Below are positions 34,107 through 42,196 of a stretch of 64,000 bases of DNA, in pieces (the stretch's first letter is position 1; each line of letters starts with the position of its first letter). The stretch covers positions 62,001 through 126,000 of the forward strand of contig NZ_LR134283.1 in NCBI RefSeq assembly GCF_900636475.1, in the 5' to 3' direction. The DNA comes from Streptococcus anginosus. Lineage in GTDB: Bacteria > Bacillota > Bacilli > Lactobacillales > Streptococcaceae. The notes beneath the pieces were generated by a model. It made no database searches. It was not told the origin of the DNA and saw nothing but the letters and a program-made list of their open reading frames with translations. The translations under genes and the position numbers were made by a program.

Positions 34107-35408
34107 ATGGTTAGATTTGATGAAAGAACTTTTATGGATGAGATGGCACGACTACGTGAGAAAGAATTTCTTAAACGTGTCAAAGCATATGACGATAGTG
34201 TTGCAACTAACATGATACAACATGGTTATAAACGAGTAGATAGCAGTGAGCGAACCGTGCTCTTTACTTTTGGAGAAATGACCTTCTCACGAAACAGATG
34301 GCGAAAAGGGAAAAAGACGCGTTATCCCGTCGATGAGTGGTTGGGATTAAAACCCTATATACGCTATTCTCCCGAACTTATTCTTCACATGGCTAAGCAC
34401 GCTTCCAAATTGTCCTATCGGGAAGTTTGTCGAACGATTCAGACAGCTTATGATTTGCTCGTGACAAAGGATGCTGTCTTAAAAGCAGTTAAAGTAGCTG
34501 GTCGTCTTTTTTCAGAGAGGGAACAATATCGCTTTTTGCTCGAAAAAGAGCAACCGCAAAAAATCCAAGCAGACAAAATCTACTTGGAAGGGGATGGCGT
34601 GATGGTGAAAACAACCTCTGGTGGTGACGAACGTCACAATACCGATTTGGCTCATTTTCTCGTCCATACAGGGACTAAAAAGGTAGGTAAAAACCGTTAT
34701 ATCCTACAAAATAAACATGAAATCATTCATACAAACTATGAGACGGCTAGAGAAGAGCTACTGGATTATCTCTATAACCACTTTGAAATTACGGATAAAA
34801 CGATTCTGATTACTAATTCAGATAACGGAAAGGGCTATACCAAACGAGTCTTTCAAGAAATTAAGAAGTCTTTAGGGATTAAACATCATGAACATTTTTG
34901 GGATGCTTACCACCTAAATGAACAACTTGAAACCTTCCTAAAGCCTTACCCTTATTCCTTGCAAGTGCTAGCTTTTAAGGCTATTCAGACATATCAAAAA
35001 CCTCTCCTTCAGTCAGTATTTGATACTGTAGAGTCACTTATTCAAAGCGATGAGGAGTATGATCGGTTTCATACTTTCCGTCAAAAACTTTTTAACCATT
35101 TCAAAGAAACAAAACCACCCAAATTAAGAGGCTTATCCTCACAAGGGATTGGTGTTATGGAAAGTCAGCACAGGAAGGTTACATATAGGATGAAGCACCG
35201 AGGGATGTATTGGTCAGTAAAGGGGGCTTGTGCTATGGCTAAGATGATTCTCTTAGAACGAATGGATCAGCTAGAGGAGTTGTTTTTTGGAGATTGGCGA
35301 AGAGAATATCAGTATTATCAAGGAAATAGATTGAGTGCTGGTAGTCTGGTTAACCATTATCCCCATAAAGCCGTCATTAGGAAAAAAGGATATTTTGGTA
35401 AGTTATAG
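34107..35408 (+). CDS. DDE transposase of the ISLre2 / TnGBS type (UPF0236)
   Basis: 433 residues. N-terminal region with FTFGEMTFSRNRWRKGKKTR, typical of the UPF0236/ISLre2 family; candidate catalytic acids in LEGDGVMVKTT, ITNSDNGKGYT and GVMESQHRKVTYRMKHRG. It should cut at the terminal inverted repeats and integrate the circular intermediate upstream of sigmaA promoters. There is no good ribosome binding site in the last 20 bp before the ATG (an AAAAGGAG lies about 50 bp upstream), so translation is probably low. It sits about 300 bp from the right end. Confidence 0.93.
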   Translation: MVRFDERTFMDEMARLREKEFLKRVKAYDDSVATNMIQHGYKRVDSSERTVLFTFGEMTFSRNRWRKGKKTRYPVDEWLGLKPYIRYSPELILHMAKHASKLSYREVCRTIQTAYDLLVTKDAVLKAVKVAGRLFSEREQYRFLLEKEQPQKIQADKIYLEGDGVMVKTTSGGDERHNTDLAHFLVHTGTKKVGKNRYILQNKHEIIHTNYETAREELLDYLYNHFEITDKTILITNSDNGKGYTKRVFQEIKKSLGIKHHEHFWDAYHLNEQLETFLKPYPYSLQVLAFKAIQTYQKPLLQSVFDTVESLIQSDEEYDRFHTFRQKLFNHFKETKPPKLRGLSSQGIGVMESQHRKVTYRMKHRGMYWSVKGACAMAKMILLERMDQLEELFFGDWRREYQYYQGNRLSAGSLVNHYPHKAVIRKKGYFGKL

Positions 35409-35430
35409 TTATAATTAGGGATACATAAGA

Positions 35431-35465
35431 ACCGCTAAAAAAAGGGATTTTTAGGGTCTTTTTGT
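35431..35465 (+). terminator. Transposase terminator
   Basis: ACC-G-CTAAAAA pairs with TTTTTAG-GGT (one bulged G), loop AAGGGA, followed by CTTTTTG. Confidence 0.75.
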
Positions 35466-35476
35466 CGTACTTTCTC

Positions 35477-35505
35477 TTGCTTTTTTGTGTAATCTATGGT
35501 ACAAT
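35477..35505 (+). promoter_or_regulatory. Rightward promoter of the convergent RNA locus
   Basis: -35 TTGCTT (35477-35482), 17-bp spacer, extended -10 TGGTACAAT (to 35505). It reads toward 35666, where an imperfect hairpin (CAGAGAAAAAACT / AGTTTTTTTCTG) may end the transcript. No open frame of size follows; only a 7-codon GTG frame exists. Confidence 0.6.
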
Positions 35506-35514
35506 ATATTTATT

Positions 35515-35590
35515 AAAAACGAAAAAGGTGTAGAAGCGTGAACTTCTACACCACCGATTAAGACAAAACGGAACTTTGCTTAATCAGTCA
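35515..35590 (-). ncRNA. Candidate small antisense RNA
   Basis: On the minus strand, -35 TTGACG (35626-35621), 18-bp spacer and extended -10 TGGTACAAT (-10 at 35602-35597) predict a start near 35590. The RNA would fold GATTAAG / CTTAATC as a first hairpin and end in a perfect 10-bp terminator GGTGTAGAAG / CTTCTACACC (35552-35527) followed by TTTTTCGTTTTTA. Length about 75 nt, no start codon. The opposite strand is transcribed from 35477-35505, so the two RNAs are fully complementary over this stretch. Confidence 0.65.
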
Positions 35591-35679
35591 AACAGTATTG
35601 TACCATACAAAGAACAATATCGTCAAGACTGGAGCAGAGAAAAAACTTTGTTTCAGTTTTTTTCTGACAAAAACCTAAT

Positions 35680-35733
35680 GTTTTCTTAGGTTATAAGGGT
35701 TAGTTAGACTTTCCCAAAAATTTAGACACAAAC
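35680..35733. repeat. Right terminal inverted repeat (IRR) with subterminal motif
   Basis: Outer part TTTCCCAAAAATTTAGACAC plus AAAC (35710-35733) is the inverted partner of 2062-2085; inner part at 35680-35698 is the partner of 2100-2118. A small perfect hairpin AACCTAA / TTAGGTT (35672-35692) overlaps the inner block. Confidence 0.9.
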
Positions 35734-35742
35734 TATTGTATA
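35734..35742. repeat. Right copy of 9-bp target site duplication
   Basis: TATTGTATA, identical to 2053-2061, directly after IRR and 7 bp before the -35 box of the ptsG promoter. Confidence 0.9.
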
Positions 35743-35749
35743 AAAACGC

Positions 35750-35777
35750 TTTACAAAATAAAAATATATGATATAAT
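35750..35777 (+). promoter_or_regulatory. ptsG promoter (insertion target)
   Basis: -35 TTTACA (35750-35755), 16-bp spacer, -10 TATAAT (35772-35777). The element ends 16 bp upstream of the -35. Confidence 0.85.
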
Positions 35778-35792
35778 TAAAGGGTCAAATAA

Positions 35793-35808
35793 ATGCAAAC
35801 GTTTTCGT
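35793..35808 (+). promoter_or_regulatory. cre-like site (CcpA) in the ptsG leader
   Basis: ATGCAAACGTTTTCGT fits the streptococcal cre consensus except for two positions and lies about 10 bp after the expected start of transcription. It also forms one arm of a GCAAAC / GTTTGC inverted repeat (35795-35819). Confidence 0.65.
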
Positions 35809-35842
35809 AAAATGTTTGCGGAAATTTTATAAGGAGATATGA

Positions 35843-38032
35843 ATGATGAAAGAGACATTCAAAAACATATTTAGTTTCGAATTTTGGCAAAAATTCGGAA
35901 AAGCTCTGATGGTCGTTATCGCAGTAATGCCTGCGGCTGGTTTGATGATCAGTATTGGTAAGTCTATTCCAATGATCAATCCAAATGTAGCTGCTCTTGT
36001 TACAACAGGTGGTATTCTTGAGCAAATTGGTTGGGGAGTTATCGGAAACCTTCACATTTTGTTTGCATTAGCTATTGGAGGTAGCTGGGCAAAAGAACGT
36101 GCTGGTGGTGCATTTGCGGCCGGACTTTCATTTATTTTAATTAACCGTATTACAGGGGTCTTTTTTGGAGTAACTTCAGACCTTCTTACAAAACAAGGAG
36201 CTACTGTAAAAACTGTCTTTGGTGGAACCATTAAGGTGGCTGATTATTTTGTAAGTGTACTTGAAGCTCCTGCCCTTAATATGGGGGTGTTTGTTGGTAT
36301 CATTGCCGGTTTTGTTGGAGCAACTGCTTACAACAAATATTATAATTACCGTAAATTACCAGATGCGCTTTCATTCTTTAATGGTAAACGGTTTGTGCCA
36401 TTCGTTGTTATTTTGCGTTCTACAATTGTGGCTTTGATTCTTGCAGTATTTTGGCCAGTTGTTCAAACTGGAATCAACAATTTTGGTATTTGGATTGCTA
36501 ACTCTCAAAAGACAGCTCCAATTCTCGCACCATTCTTGTTTGGTACTTTAGAACGTCTTCTTTTACCATTTGGACTTCACCATATGTTGACAATTCCAAT
36601 CAACTATACTCAATTAGGTGGGACATATGAAGTGTTGACAGGGGCTGCTAAAGGAACGACTGTATTTGGTCAAGATCCATTATGGTTGGCTTGGGTAACA
36701 GACCTTGTTAATTTAAAAGGTTCACACGCTGATCAATATCAACATCTTCTAAATAGTATTACTCCAGCTCGTTTTAAAGTTGGGCAAATGATTGGTTCAT
36801 TTGGTATTTTGATGGGGGTTGCCTTTGCAATTTATCGAAATGTAGATGATGATAAGAAACATAAATACAAAGGGATGATGATTGCAACAGGACTTGCAAC
36901 TTTCTTAACAGGTGTTACAGAACCAATTGAATACATGTTTATGTTTGTTGCAACACCTCTTTATTTGGTGTATGCTGTTGTGCAAGGGTTAGCCTTTGCT
37001 ATGGCAGATATTGTTCACTTGCGTATGCACTCATTTGGTTCGATTGAATTCTTGACTCGTACTCCACTTGCAATCAACGCTGGTTTGGGTATGGATATCA
37101 TTAACTTTATTTGGGTAACAGTTCTCTTTGCAGTTGGAATGTACTTTATTGCCAACTTTATGATTAAGAAATTTAACTACGCAACTCCAGGACGTAATGG
37201 TAACTATGAAACAGCTGATGGGGAAGATAGTGATTCATCTGCTCAAGCTGGTGGCAAAGTAGCAGAAGCATCCCAAGCTGTAAATATCATTAACCTTCTT
37301 GGCGGACGCGCAAATATCGTTGATGTAGATGCCTGTATGACACGTCTCCGTGTGACTGTCAAAGATGCTGAAAAAGTTGGTACAGAAGAACAATGGAAAG
37401 CTGAAGGAGCAATGGGCTTGGTGATGAAAGGCCAAGGTGTTCAAGCCATTTATGGTCCGAAAGCGGATGTTCTGAAATCTGATATTCAAGACTTACTTGA
37501 CTCAGGTGAAGTGATTCCCGAAACTCTTCCGAGTCAAATGACAGCTTCACAAGCAGCAGAAGTGAGCTACAAAGGTGTAACAGAAGAAATTGAAACGGTT
37601 GCTGATGGTGAAGTTATTGCTATCTCTGATGTCAAAGATCCTGTCTTTTCACAAAAAATGATGGGTGACGGATTTGCTGTTGAACCTGAAAATGGAAATA
37701 TCTACTCACCAGTAGCAGGTACGATTACAAGCATTTTCCCTACAAAACATGCTCTTGGTCTCTTGACTGATAATGGTCTTGAAGTGCTTGTTCATATCGG
37801 ACTTGATACGGTCAGTCTTGAAGGTAAACCATTTGAAGTGCATGTTGCAGAAGGGCAAAAAGTTGCAGCAGGTGATCTTCTTGTGACAGCTGATTTAGAA
37901 GCTATCAAAGCAGCAGGTCGTGAAACTTCAACAGTTGTTGTCTTCACAAATGCACAAGCTATTAAATCTGTAACTGTTGAAACATTCGGCAAAGTAGCAG
38001 CGAAAACAGTTGTTGCTAAAGTAGAATTGTAA
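35843..38032 (+). CDS. ptsG: Glucose-type PTS transporter, fused EIICBA
   Basis: 729 residues that import and phosphorylate glucose or a related hexose using phosphate from HPr. EIIC (about 1-445) holds the membrane helices; EIIB has the phosphorylated Cys498 (VDVDACMTRLRVTVKD); EIIA (about 575-729) has the active His651 (VLVHIGLDTVSLEG). AAGGAG lies 6 bp before ATG 35843 (a second ATG follows directly). It is the first gene right of the element, with its own promoter and cre site. Exact sugar specificity is inferred from family likeness. Confidence 0.92.
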   Translation: MMKETFKNIFSFEFWQKFGKALMVVIAVMPAAGLMISIGKSIPMINPNVAALVTTGGILEQIGWGVIGNLHILFALAIGGSWAKERAGGAFAAGLSFILINRITGVFFGVTSDLLTKQGATVKTVFGGTIKVADYFVSVLEAPALNMGVFVGIIAGFVGATAYNKYYNYRKLPDALSFFNGKRFVPFVVILRSTIVALILAVFWPVVQTGINNFGIWIANSQKTAPILAPFLFGTLERLLLPFGLHHMLTIPINYTQLGGTYEVLTGAAKGTTVFGQDPLWLAWVTDLVNLKGSHADQYQHLLNSITPARFKVGQMIGSFGILMGVAFAIYRNVDDDKKHKYKGMMIATGLATFLTGVTEPIEYMFMFVATPLYLVYAVVQGLAFAMADIVHLRMHSFGSIEFLTRTPLAINAGLGMDIINFIWVTVLFAVGMYFIANFMIKKFNYATPGRNGNYETADGEDSDSSAQAGGKVAEASQAVNIINLLGGRANIVDVDACMTRLRVTVKDAEKVGTEEQWKAEGAMGLVMKGQGVQAIYGPKADVLKSDIQDLLDSGEVIPETLPSQMTASQAAEVSYKGVTEEIETVADGEVIAISDVKDPVFSQKMMGDGFAVEPENGNIYSPVAGTITSIFPTKHALGLLTDNGLEVLVHIGLDTVSLEGKPFEVHVAEGQKVAAGDLLVTADLEAIKAAGRETSTVVVFTNAQAIKSVTVETFGKVAAKTVVAKVEL

Positions 38033-38048
38033 ATAGAAAAGAGAAATC

Positions 38049-38864
38049 ATGGCAAAATTCCTGACTTTAAATACTCATAGTTGGATGGAAGATGAGCAAG
38101 AAAAAAAGCTAGATCAACTAGCTGAGCGGATTCTTCAAGAAAAATATGATGTCATTTGCCTGCAGGAAGTCAATCAAGAAATGGAGTCTGAACAGGTTGT
38201 TCAGGCTCCATTTTATCATGCGGTAGATGGCGCCATTGCGATTCATAAAGACCACTTTGCGCATTGTCTCGTGGAGAGATTGATAGAGAAAGGTCTTATT
38301 TATCATTGGTCTTGGGCTTATAATCATATTGGTTTTGATCGGTTTCATGAGGGAGTCGCTATTTTATCCTTAAAGCCGTTGAAACCAAGTGAGTTATTGG
38401 TTTCAGATGCCAACGATCCAACAGATTATCACACTAGAAAAGTCCTCTTAGCAGAAACAGAAGTTGATGGACGGCTTGTAACGGTGGCTTCCTGTCATCT
38501 TTCTTGGTGGGACAAAGGCTTCCAAGAAGAATGGGTACAAGTAGAAAAAGAATTGTTGCAGCGCGATATGCCTCTAGTATTGATGGGAGATTTTAACAAT
38601 CCCGTCGGTTATGAGGGTTATTGGCACATTCTAAAAAGTCCGCTTGCTCTGCAAGACAGTCATGTTGTTGCGGCTACAGTCATTGGTACAGCAACAGTTG
38701 AAGGCGATATTGCCGGCTGGGCTGGAAACAAGGATGCTCTAAAAATTGATTATATCTTTACGAGTAAAGATTTTAACGTTAAAAAATCTGCTGTTGTTTT
38801 TGACGGCAAAGCAACACCTGTCGTTAGTGACCATTTTGGGTTAGAAGCAGAAGTTGCATTTTAA
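38049..38864 (+). CDS. Endonuclease/exonuclease/phosphatase-family protein
   Basis: 271 residues with the metal-dependent EEP fold: FLTLNTHSW at the start, VICLQEVNQE, VLMGDFNNPVGYEG and a late VVSDHFGLEAEV. These provide the Asn, Glu, Asp-x-Asn and Asp-His catalytic set. Substrate unknown; it may be a phosphodiesterase or nuclease. GAAAAGAGAAATC precedes the ATG, 16 bp after ptsG, so probably one operon. Confidence 0.85.
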   Translation: MAKFLTLNTHSWMEDEQEKKLDQLAERILQEKYDVICLQEVNQEMESEQVVQAPFYHAVDGAIAIHKDHFAHCLVERLIEKGLIYHWSWAYNHIGFDRFHEGVAILSLKPLKPSELLVSDANDPTDYHTRKVLLAETEVDGRLVTVASCHLSWWDKGFQEEWVQVEKELLQRDMPLVLMGDFNNPVGYEGYWHILKSPLALQDSHVVAATVIGTATVEGDIAGWAGNKDALKIDYIFTSKDFNVKKSAVVFDGKATPVVSDHFGLEAEVAF

Positions 38865-38866
38865 CA

Positions 38867-38911
38867 ATCAAAAACGGGAAGTTTTATCTTGAACTTCCCG
38901 TTTTTGATTGT
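38867..38911. terminator. Bidirectional terminator between convergent genes
   Basis: AATCAAAAACGGGAAGTT pairs perfectly over 18 bp with AACTTCCCGTTTTTGATT around an 8-nt loop, with T- and A-runs on both strands. It serves the plus-strand gene ending at 38864 and the minus-strand gene ending at 38911. Confidence 0.92.
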
Positions 38912-39510
38912 CATTCTTTAGAGGTGTGGCGTTTTCCAGCATTGATAGCATCGGCTTCAGTCATGGTGACTACTCTGTCAAACCGTGTATTGCGTGGCAT
39001 ATTATCTATACTGTACCAATAAACCTCAGCAGTTCCGTTACGAGCTACATAAACGGTTCGTTCCTGCTGTTGAGCTTCTTGTGCTGCAGCAGCCTCTTGT
39101 TGTTGCTGCGCTTGAGCGGCAGCTGCTTCTTCTTGTTTTCGTTTTTCTTCCGCTTGTTTAGCTATTTCTTGTTCTTTTGCTGCTTTTTCTTGCTTAGCTT
39201 TTTCCGCTTCCTTTTTCTTCTCTTCCTCAGCGGCCTTCTTCTTCTTTGCCTGTTTCTCTTTTCTACCTATAGCAATATATTGCTCGTTTTCTTTTTTGTA
39301 GGAGTCAAACTCATTTTTTAATGCTTTGTAATCTCTAGCAGCTTTTTCATTGCTTTTTGTTAATTTTTGAATCTGTACTTTATATTCTTCTCCATTTTCG
39401 CGCTGGTTTCCTTTGGTAGAAAAGGAAACCAACAAAAGAACAATTAAAGCTAGAATAGCAATATTCTTTTTGTCTTTAAAAAAGGCAACAGAAAAAAATC
39501 TTTTCATCAT
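38911..39510 (-). CDS. Membrane-anchored coiled-coil protein
   Basis: 199 residues: N-terminal membrane helix (about 17-33, IAILALIVLLLVSF), long charged coiled coil (about 45-150, Lys/Glu/Ala/Gln-rich), and a small C-terminal domain with VYVARNGTAEVYWYSIDNMP and ending GKRHTSKE. The C-terminal part looks like a short module often found at the ends of streptococcal secreted proteins, but the role is unknown to me. Minus strand; AAGGAG precedes the start. A perfect cre-consensus site lies 14 bp upstream, so it may respond to sugar through CcpA. Confidence 0.75.
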   Translation of the reverse strand: MMKRFFSVAFFKDKKNIAILALIVLLLVSFSTKGNQRENGEEYKVQIQKLTKSNEKAARDYKALKNEFDSYKKENEQYIAIGRKEKQAKKKKAAEEEKKKEAEKAKQEKAAKEQEIAKQAEEKRKQEEAAAAQAQQQQEAAAAQEAQQQERTVYVARNGTAEVYWYSIDNMPRNTRFDRVVTMTEADAINAGKRHTSKE

Positions 39511-39523
39511 AATTCTCCTTATA

Positions 39524-39539
39524 ATGATAACGTTTACAA
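39524..39539 (-). promoter_or_regulatory. cre site upstream of the 38911-39510 gene
   Basis: Minus-strand TTGTAAACGTTATCAT matches WTGNNARCGNWWWCAW at every position, and the plus strand matches as well. It lies just before the ribosome binding site of the minus-strand gene. Confidence 0.65.
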
Positions 39540-39635
39540 TTTATTATATAAAATTTCTCGAGAGAAGTAAATAGGATAACGGATTATTATATGTTTTCGT
39601 GAGGAAGGTCCTATCTTTTGTTATTTCTTAAAACA

Positions 39636-39644
39636 TGGTATAAT
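39636..39644 (+). promoter_or_regulatory. Promoter of nrdR-dnaB-dnaI
   Basis: Extended -10 TGGTATAAT with a TTGTTA-like -35 at 39618-39623 (short spacer of 15 bp). Confidence 0.65.
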
Positions 39645-39673
39645 GAAGTATTAAGAATTCAGGAGGGAAGCAG

Positions 39674-40147
39674 ATGCGTTGTCCTAAGTGTGGTGGTAGT
39701 AAATCAAGTGTTATTGACAGTCGGCAAGCAGAAGATGGTAATACAATTCGTCGTCGTCGTGAGTGTGATGAATGTCAGTATCGCTTTACGACTTATGAAC
39801 GTGTAGAAGAACGGACGCTCGTTGTCGTTAAAAAAGATGGCACGCGGGAACAATTTTCAAGAGACAAGATCTTTAATGGAATCATTCGTTCGGCGCAAAA
39901 ACGTCCTGTTTCTAGTGATGAGATTGAGGAAATTGTCAGCAGAATTGAGCAAAAAGTGCGCAGCAGCAATGAAAACGAGATCGCAAGCGAGTATATCGGT
40001 GGTTTAGTAATGGAAGAGTTAGCGGATTTAGATGAAATTACTTATGTTCGTTTTGCTAGTGTTTATCGTAGCTTTAAAGATGTGAGCGAGTTGGAAAACC
40101 TCTTGAAACAGATTACAAAAACAGCGAAAAAGAAAAAGGAACAATAG
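39674..40147 (+). CDS. nrdR: Ribonucleotide reductase regulator NrdR
   Basis: 157 residues. Zinc ribbon [11 protein letters not shown] and CDECQYRF (CxxC pairs) followed by an ATP-cone domain ([20 protein letters not shown]). It represses ribonucleotide reductase genes in response to ATP/dATP. AGGAGGG precedes the ATG; dnaB starts right after its stop codon. Confidence 0.97.
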   Translation: MRCPKCGGSKSSVIDSRQAEDGNTIRRRRECDECQYRFTTYERVEERTLVVVKKDGTREQFSRDKIFNGIIRSAQKRPVSSDEIEEIVSRIEQKVRSSNENEIASEYIGGLVMEELADLDEITYVRFASVYRSFKDVSELENLLKQITKTAKKKKEQ

Positions 40148-41296
40148 ATGAAACCGAATGATCAATTTTCTTTTGTGAAGAATAATCTGATTAGTCAGGA
40201 CAGCACCAATTTGATTCGTCTGTATTTGCCAATTCTAGGGTTTGATGCGACTTCTATCTATCAATATTTTCTTGCTTTTTGGGACGATGGAAAATCATCT
40301 TATACTTTTGGGCACATTTTGAATCATCTCAATCTGGGGATGAATGCCTTGCAAAAAAGTTTAGAAATGTTGTCCGCTATGCAGTTAGTAGAGCTTTATC
40401 ATACGGAGAATCATTTTCAGGTCTATTTGCAGCCCACATTAGCGTCTGGTGAATTTTTAAGCAATCCTGTTTACAAGCGCCTGTTAGAAAAGAAGATTGG
40501 CGAAGCTGCGGTAGAGGCTTTGTTGCCTAGTCAACCAAAGGGTGAGAAGCAAGGTGTGAAGCTGTCAGAGATTTTTCAAGTGGAAGATGCAAAGGCAGAG
40601 ACGCAATCAAAACAGAATCATTTTGACTTGGATTACTTTAAACAATTGATGGCGCGAGAAAACTTGCGTTTTGAAAACGAAAAAGAAGATTTGCTGGTAC
40701 TCTTTGCTATTTCAGAGCAACAAAATTGGACTTGGTATGAGACCTATTTGTTGGCTAAGGAAACGGCTGTCGGTCATGTGATTTCGACCAAGCGAATGAA
40801 ACAAAAATTAAATCAAAAACCTGCTGTAAGCGGATTTTCTAATGCTGAACAAACGATTATCCGAGAGGCTAAGAGTAAGTCAGCCATGCAGTTTTTGGCA
40901 GAAATCAAAAAAACCAAGCATGCGACAATCACACGAGGAGAACGTCAGTGTTTGCAAGAACTGGCTAATTTGGGACTGTTAGATGAAGTGATCAATGTGA
41001 TTTTGCTGTTGACTTTTAATAAGGTAAATTCAGCCAACCTTAATGAAAAGTATGCTTTAAAAGTAGCAAATGACTTTTCATATCAGGAGGTGGTATCAGC
41101 AGAAGAAGCAGTTTTGCGGATTCGTGAGCGAAATCAACAACCAAGCAAAAAAGCAAATCAAACAACTACTTCAAAGAGCAATGTTCCCGACTGGAGCAAT
41201 CCTGACTATAAGAATGAAACAAGTGCTGAAAAGCAGGCTGAGCTAGAGGAGCAAAAGAGAAAACTTTTAGCGAAATTAGACCAAGGAGGTGACTAG
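40148..41296 (+). CDS. dnaB: Replication initiation / membrane attachment protein DnaB
   Basis: 382 residues of the Gram-positive DnaB type: N-terminal winged-helix-like part (LIRLYLPILGFDATSIYQYF) and a C-terminal DnaB_2/DnaD-like domain (about 250-330, with LLLTFNKVNSANLN). It helps load the replicative helicase with DnaD and DnaI during initiation and restart. Directly abuts nrdR and dnaI, the known streptococcal order. Confidence 0.93.
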   Translation: MKPNDQFSFVKNNLISQDSTNLIRLYLPILGFDATSIYQYFLAFWDDGKSSYTFGHILNHLNLGMNALQKSLEMLSAMQLVELYHTENHFQVYLQPTLASGEFLSNPVYKRLLEKKIGEAAVEALLPSQPKGEKQGVKLSEIFQVEDAKAETQSKQNHFDLDYFKQLMARENLRFENEKEDLLVLFAISEQQNWTWYETYLLAKETAVGHVISTKRMKQKLNQKPAVSGFSNAEQTIIREAKSKSAMQFLAEIKKTKHATITRGERQCLQELANLGLLDEVINVILLLTFNKVNSANLNEKYALKVANDFSYQEVVSAEEAVLRIRERNQQPSKKANQTTTSKSNVPDWSNPDYKNETSAEKQAELEEQKRKLLAKLDQGGD

Positions 41297-42196
41297 ATGG
41301 AGAGTGTTGGACAAACGATGGCGCATAGGAAACAAGCTCGTCAATTTGACTATGAAGAGTTGGTGAAACAAATCGTTGCCGATCCAGATGTGGCGGCTTT
41401 TATCCAGTCTGAGCGATTGACACCTGCTGAAATCAAACGAAGCATTTCTAAGTTTAATCAGTATATTTCTGAGCGAAACCGTTTCTTGCTAGGTGATAAA
41501 GCGTATATTGCCAAAGGCTATAAGCCGATATTGGTGAAGAATGAGGGGTATGCAGACGTTTCTTATGAAGAAACTCCAGAACTAGTCGAAGCGCAGAAAC
41601 AAGCAACTATCAATGCACGGTTAAATTTAATTAGTCTTCCGGCTAGTCTCAAGGAAGCTAGTTTGGCAAAAGTGGATTTGGACGATGTTGGTCGTTATAA
41701 GGCTTTTGAGTTGCTGACGAATTTTGTGGCAGATTATCCAAACTACAAAAAAGCGATTTACCTTTATGGTGATTTTGGCGTGGGAAAAAGTTACATGATG
41801 GCAGCCTTAGCACATGATTTGTCGGAAAAACGCAGTGTTTCCACGACCTTGCTTCATTATCCTAGTTTTGTTTTGGATGTAAAGAATGCTATTTCTTCTG
41901 GTCTCGTTAAGGAAAAGATTGATGAAGTAAAAGTAGCACAAGTCTTGATTTTGGATGATATTGGTGCGGAGCAATCAAGTCTTTGGATGCGAGATGAGAT
42001 TTTGCAGGTTATTTTGCAGCATCGGATGCAGGAAAATTTGCCAACTTTCTTTACATCAAATTTTAATTTTGCGGATTTGGAACGCCATTTTGCTACATCC
42101 AAAAACGGAGATGAAACTTGGCAGGCTCGTCGGGTCATGGAAAGAATAAAATTCTTAGCAGAGGAAGTTCGTCTGGAAGGAGAAAATCGCCGATGA
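41297..42196 (+). CDS. dnaI: Primosomal helicase loader DnaI
   Basis: 299 residues: an N-terminal helicase-binding region and a C-terminal AAA+ ATPase with Walker A YGDFGVGKSYMMAALA and Walker B VLILDDIGAEQSS; sensor region FFTSNFNFADLERHF. It loads the DnaC-type helicase ring at the origin. AAGGAGGTGA lies before the ATG; the next gene overlaps its stop codon. Confidence 0.96.
   Translation: MESVGQTMAHRKQARQFDYEELVKQIVADPDVAAFIQSERLTPAEIKRSISKFNQYISERNRFLLGDKAYIAKGYKPILVKNEGYADVSYEETPELVEAQKQATINARLNLISLPASLKEASLAKVDLDDVGRYKAFELLTNFVADYPNYKKAIYLYGDFGVGKSYMMAALAHDLSEKRSVSTTLLHYPSFVLDVKNAISSGLVKEKIDEVKVAQVLILDDIGAEQSSLWMRDEILQVILQHRMQENLPTFFTSNFNFADLERHFATSKNGDETWQARRVMERIKFLAEEVRLEGENRR

Larger units (their letters stand above)
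2062..35733. mobile_element. TnGBS-type integrative and conjugative element, 33,672 bp, apparently complete
   Basis: It is bounded by terminal inverted repeats and a perfect 9-bp target duplication. It encodes a DDE transposase of the ISLre2/UPF0236 type at its right end, a RepA_N replication initiator, a full Gram-positive type IV secretion set, a MobC/MobP pair with a candidate oriT, and three LPXTG proteins. No tyrosine or serine integrase is present. The right end lies 16 bp before the -35 of the ptsG promoter; TnGBS elements of Streptococcus agalactiae are known to insert 15-16 bp upstream of sigmaA promoters, and TnGBS2 is of similar size. Two possible lesions are seen (the frameshift at 3074; nothing in core transfer genes), so the element may be functional. 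Confidence 0.93.

Noticed and set aside
2174..35408. Tn916- or Tn5252-type ICE with a site-specific integrase, or a prophage
   Set aside because: No tyrosine or serine recombinase and no phage structural genes lie inside the ends. The inverted repeats, 9-bp duplication and DDE transposase explain mobility.
35521..35600. Fst/Ldr-type type I toxin locus
   Set aside because: Convergent transcripts fit, but neither strand encodes a small hydrophobic peptide with a ribosome binding site.
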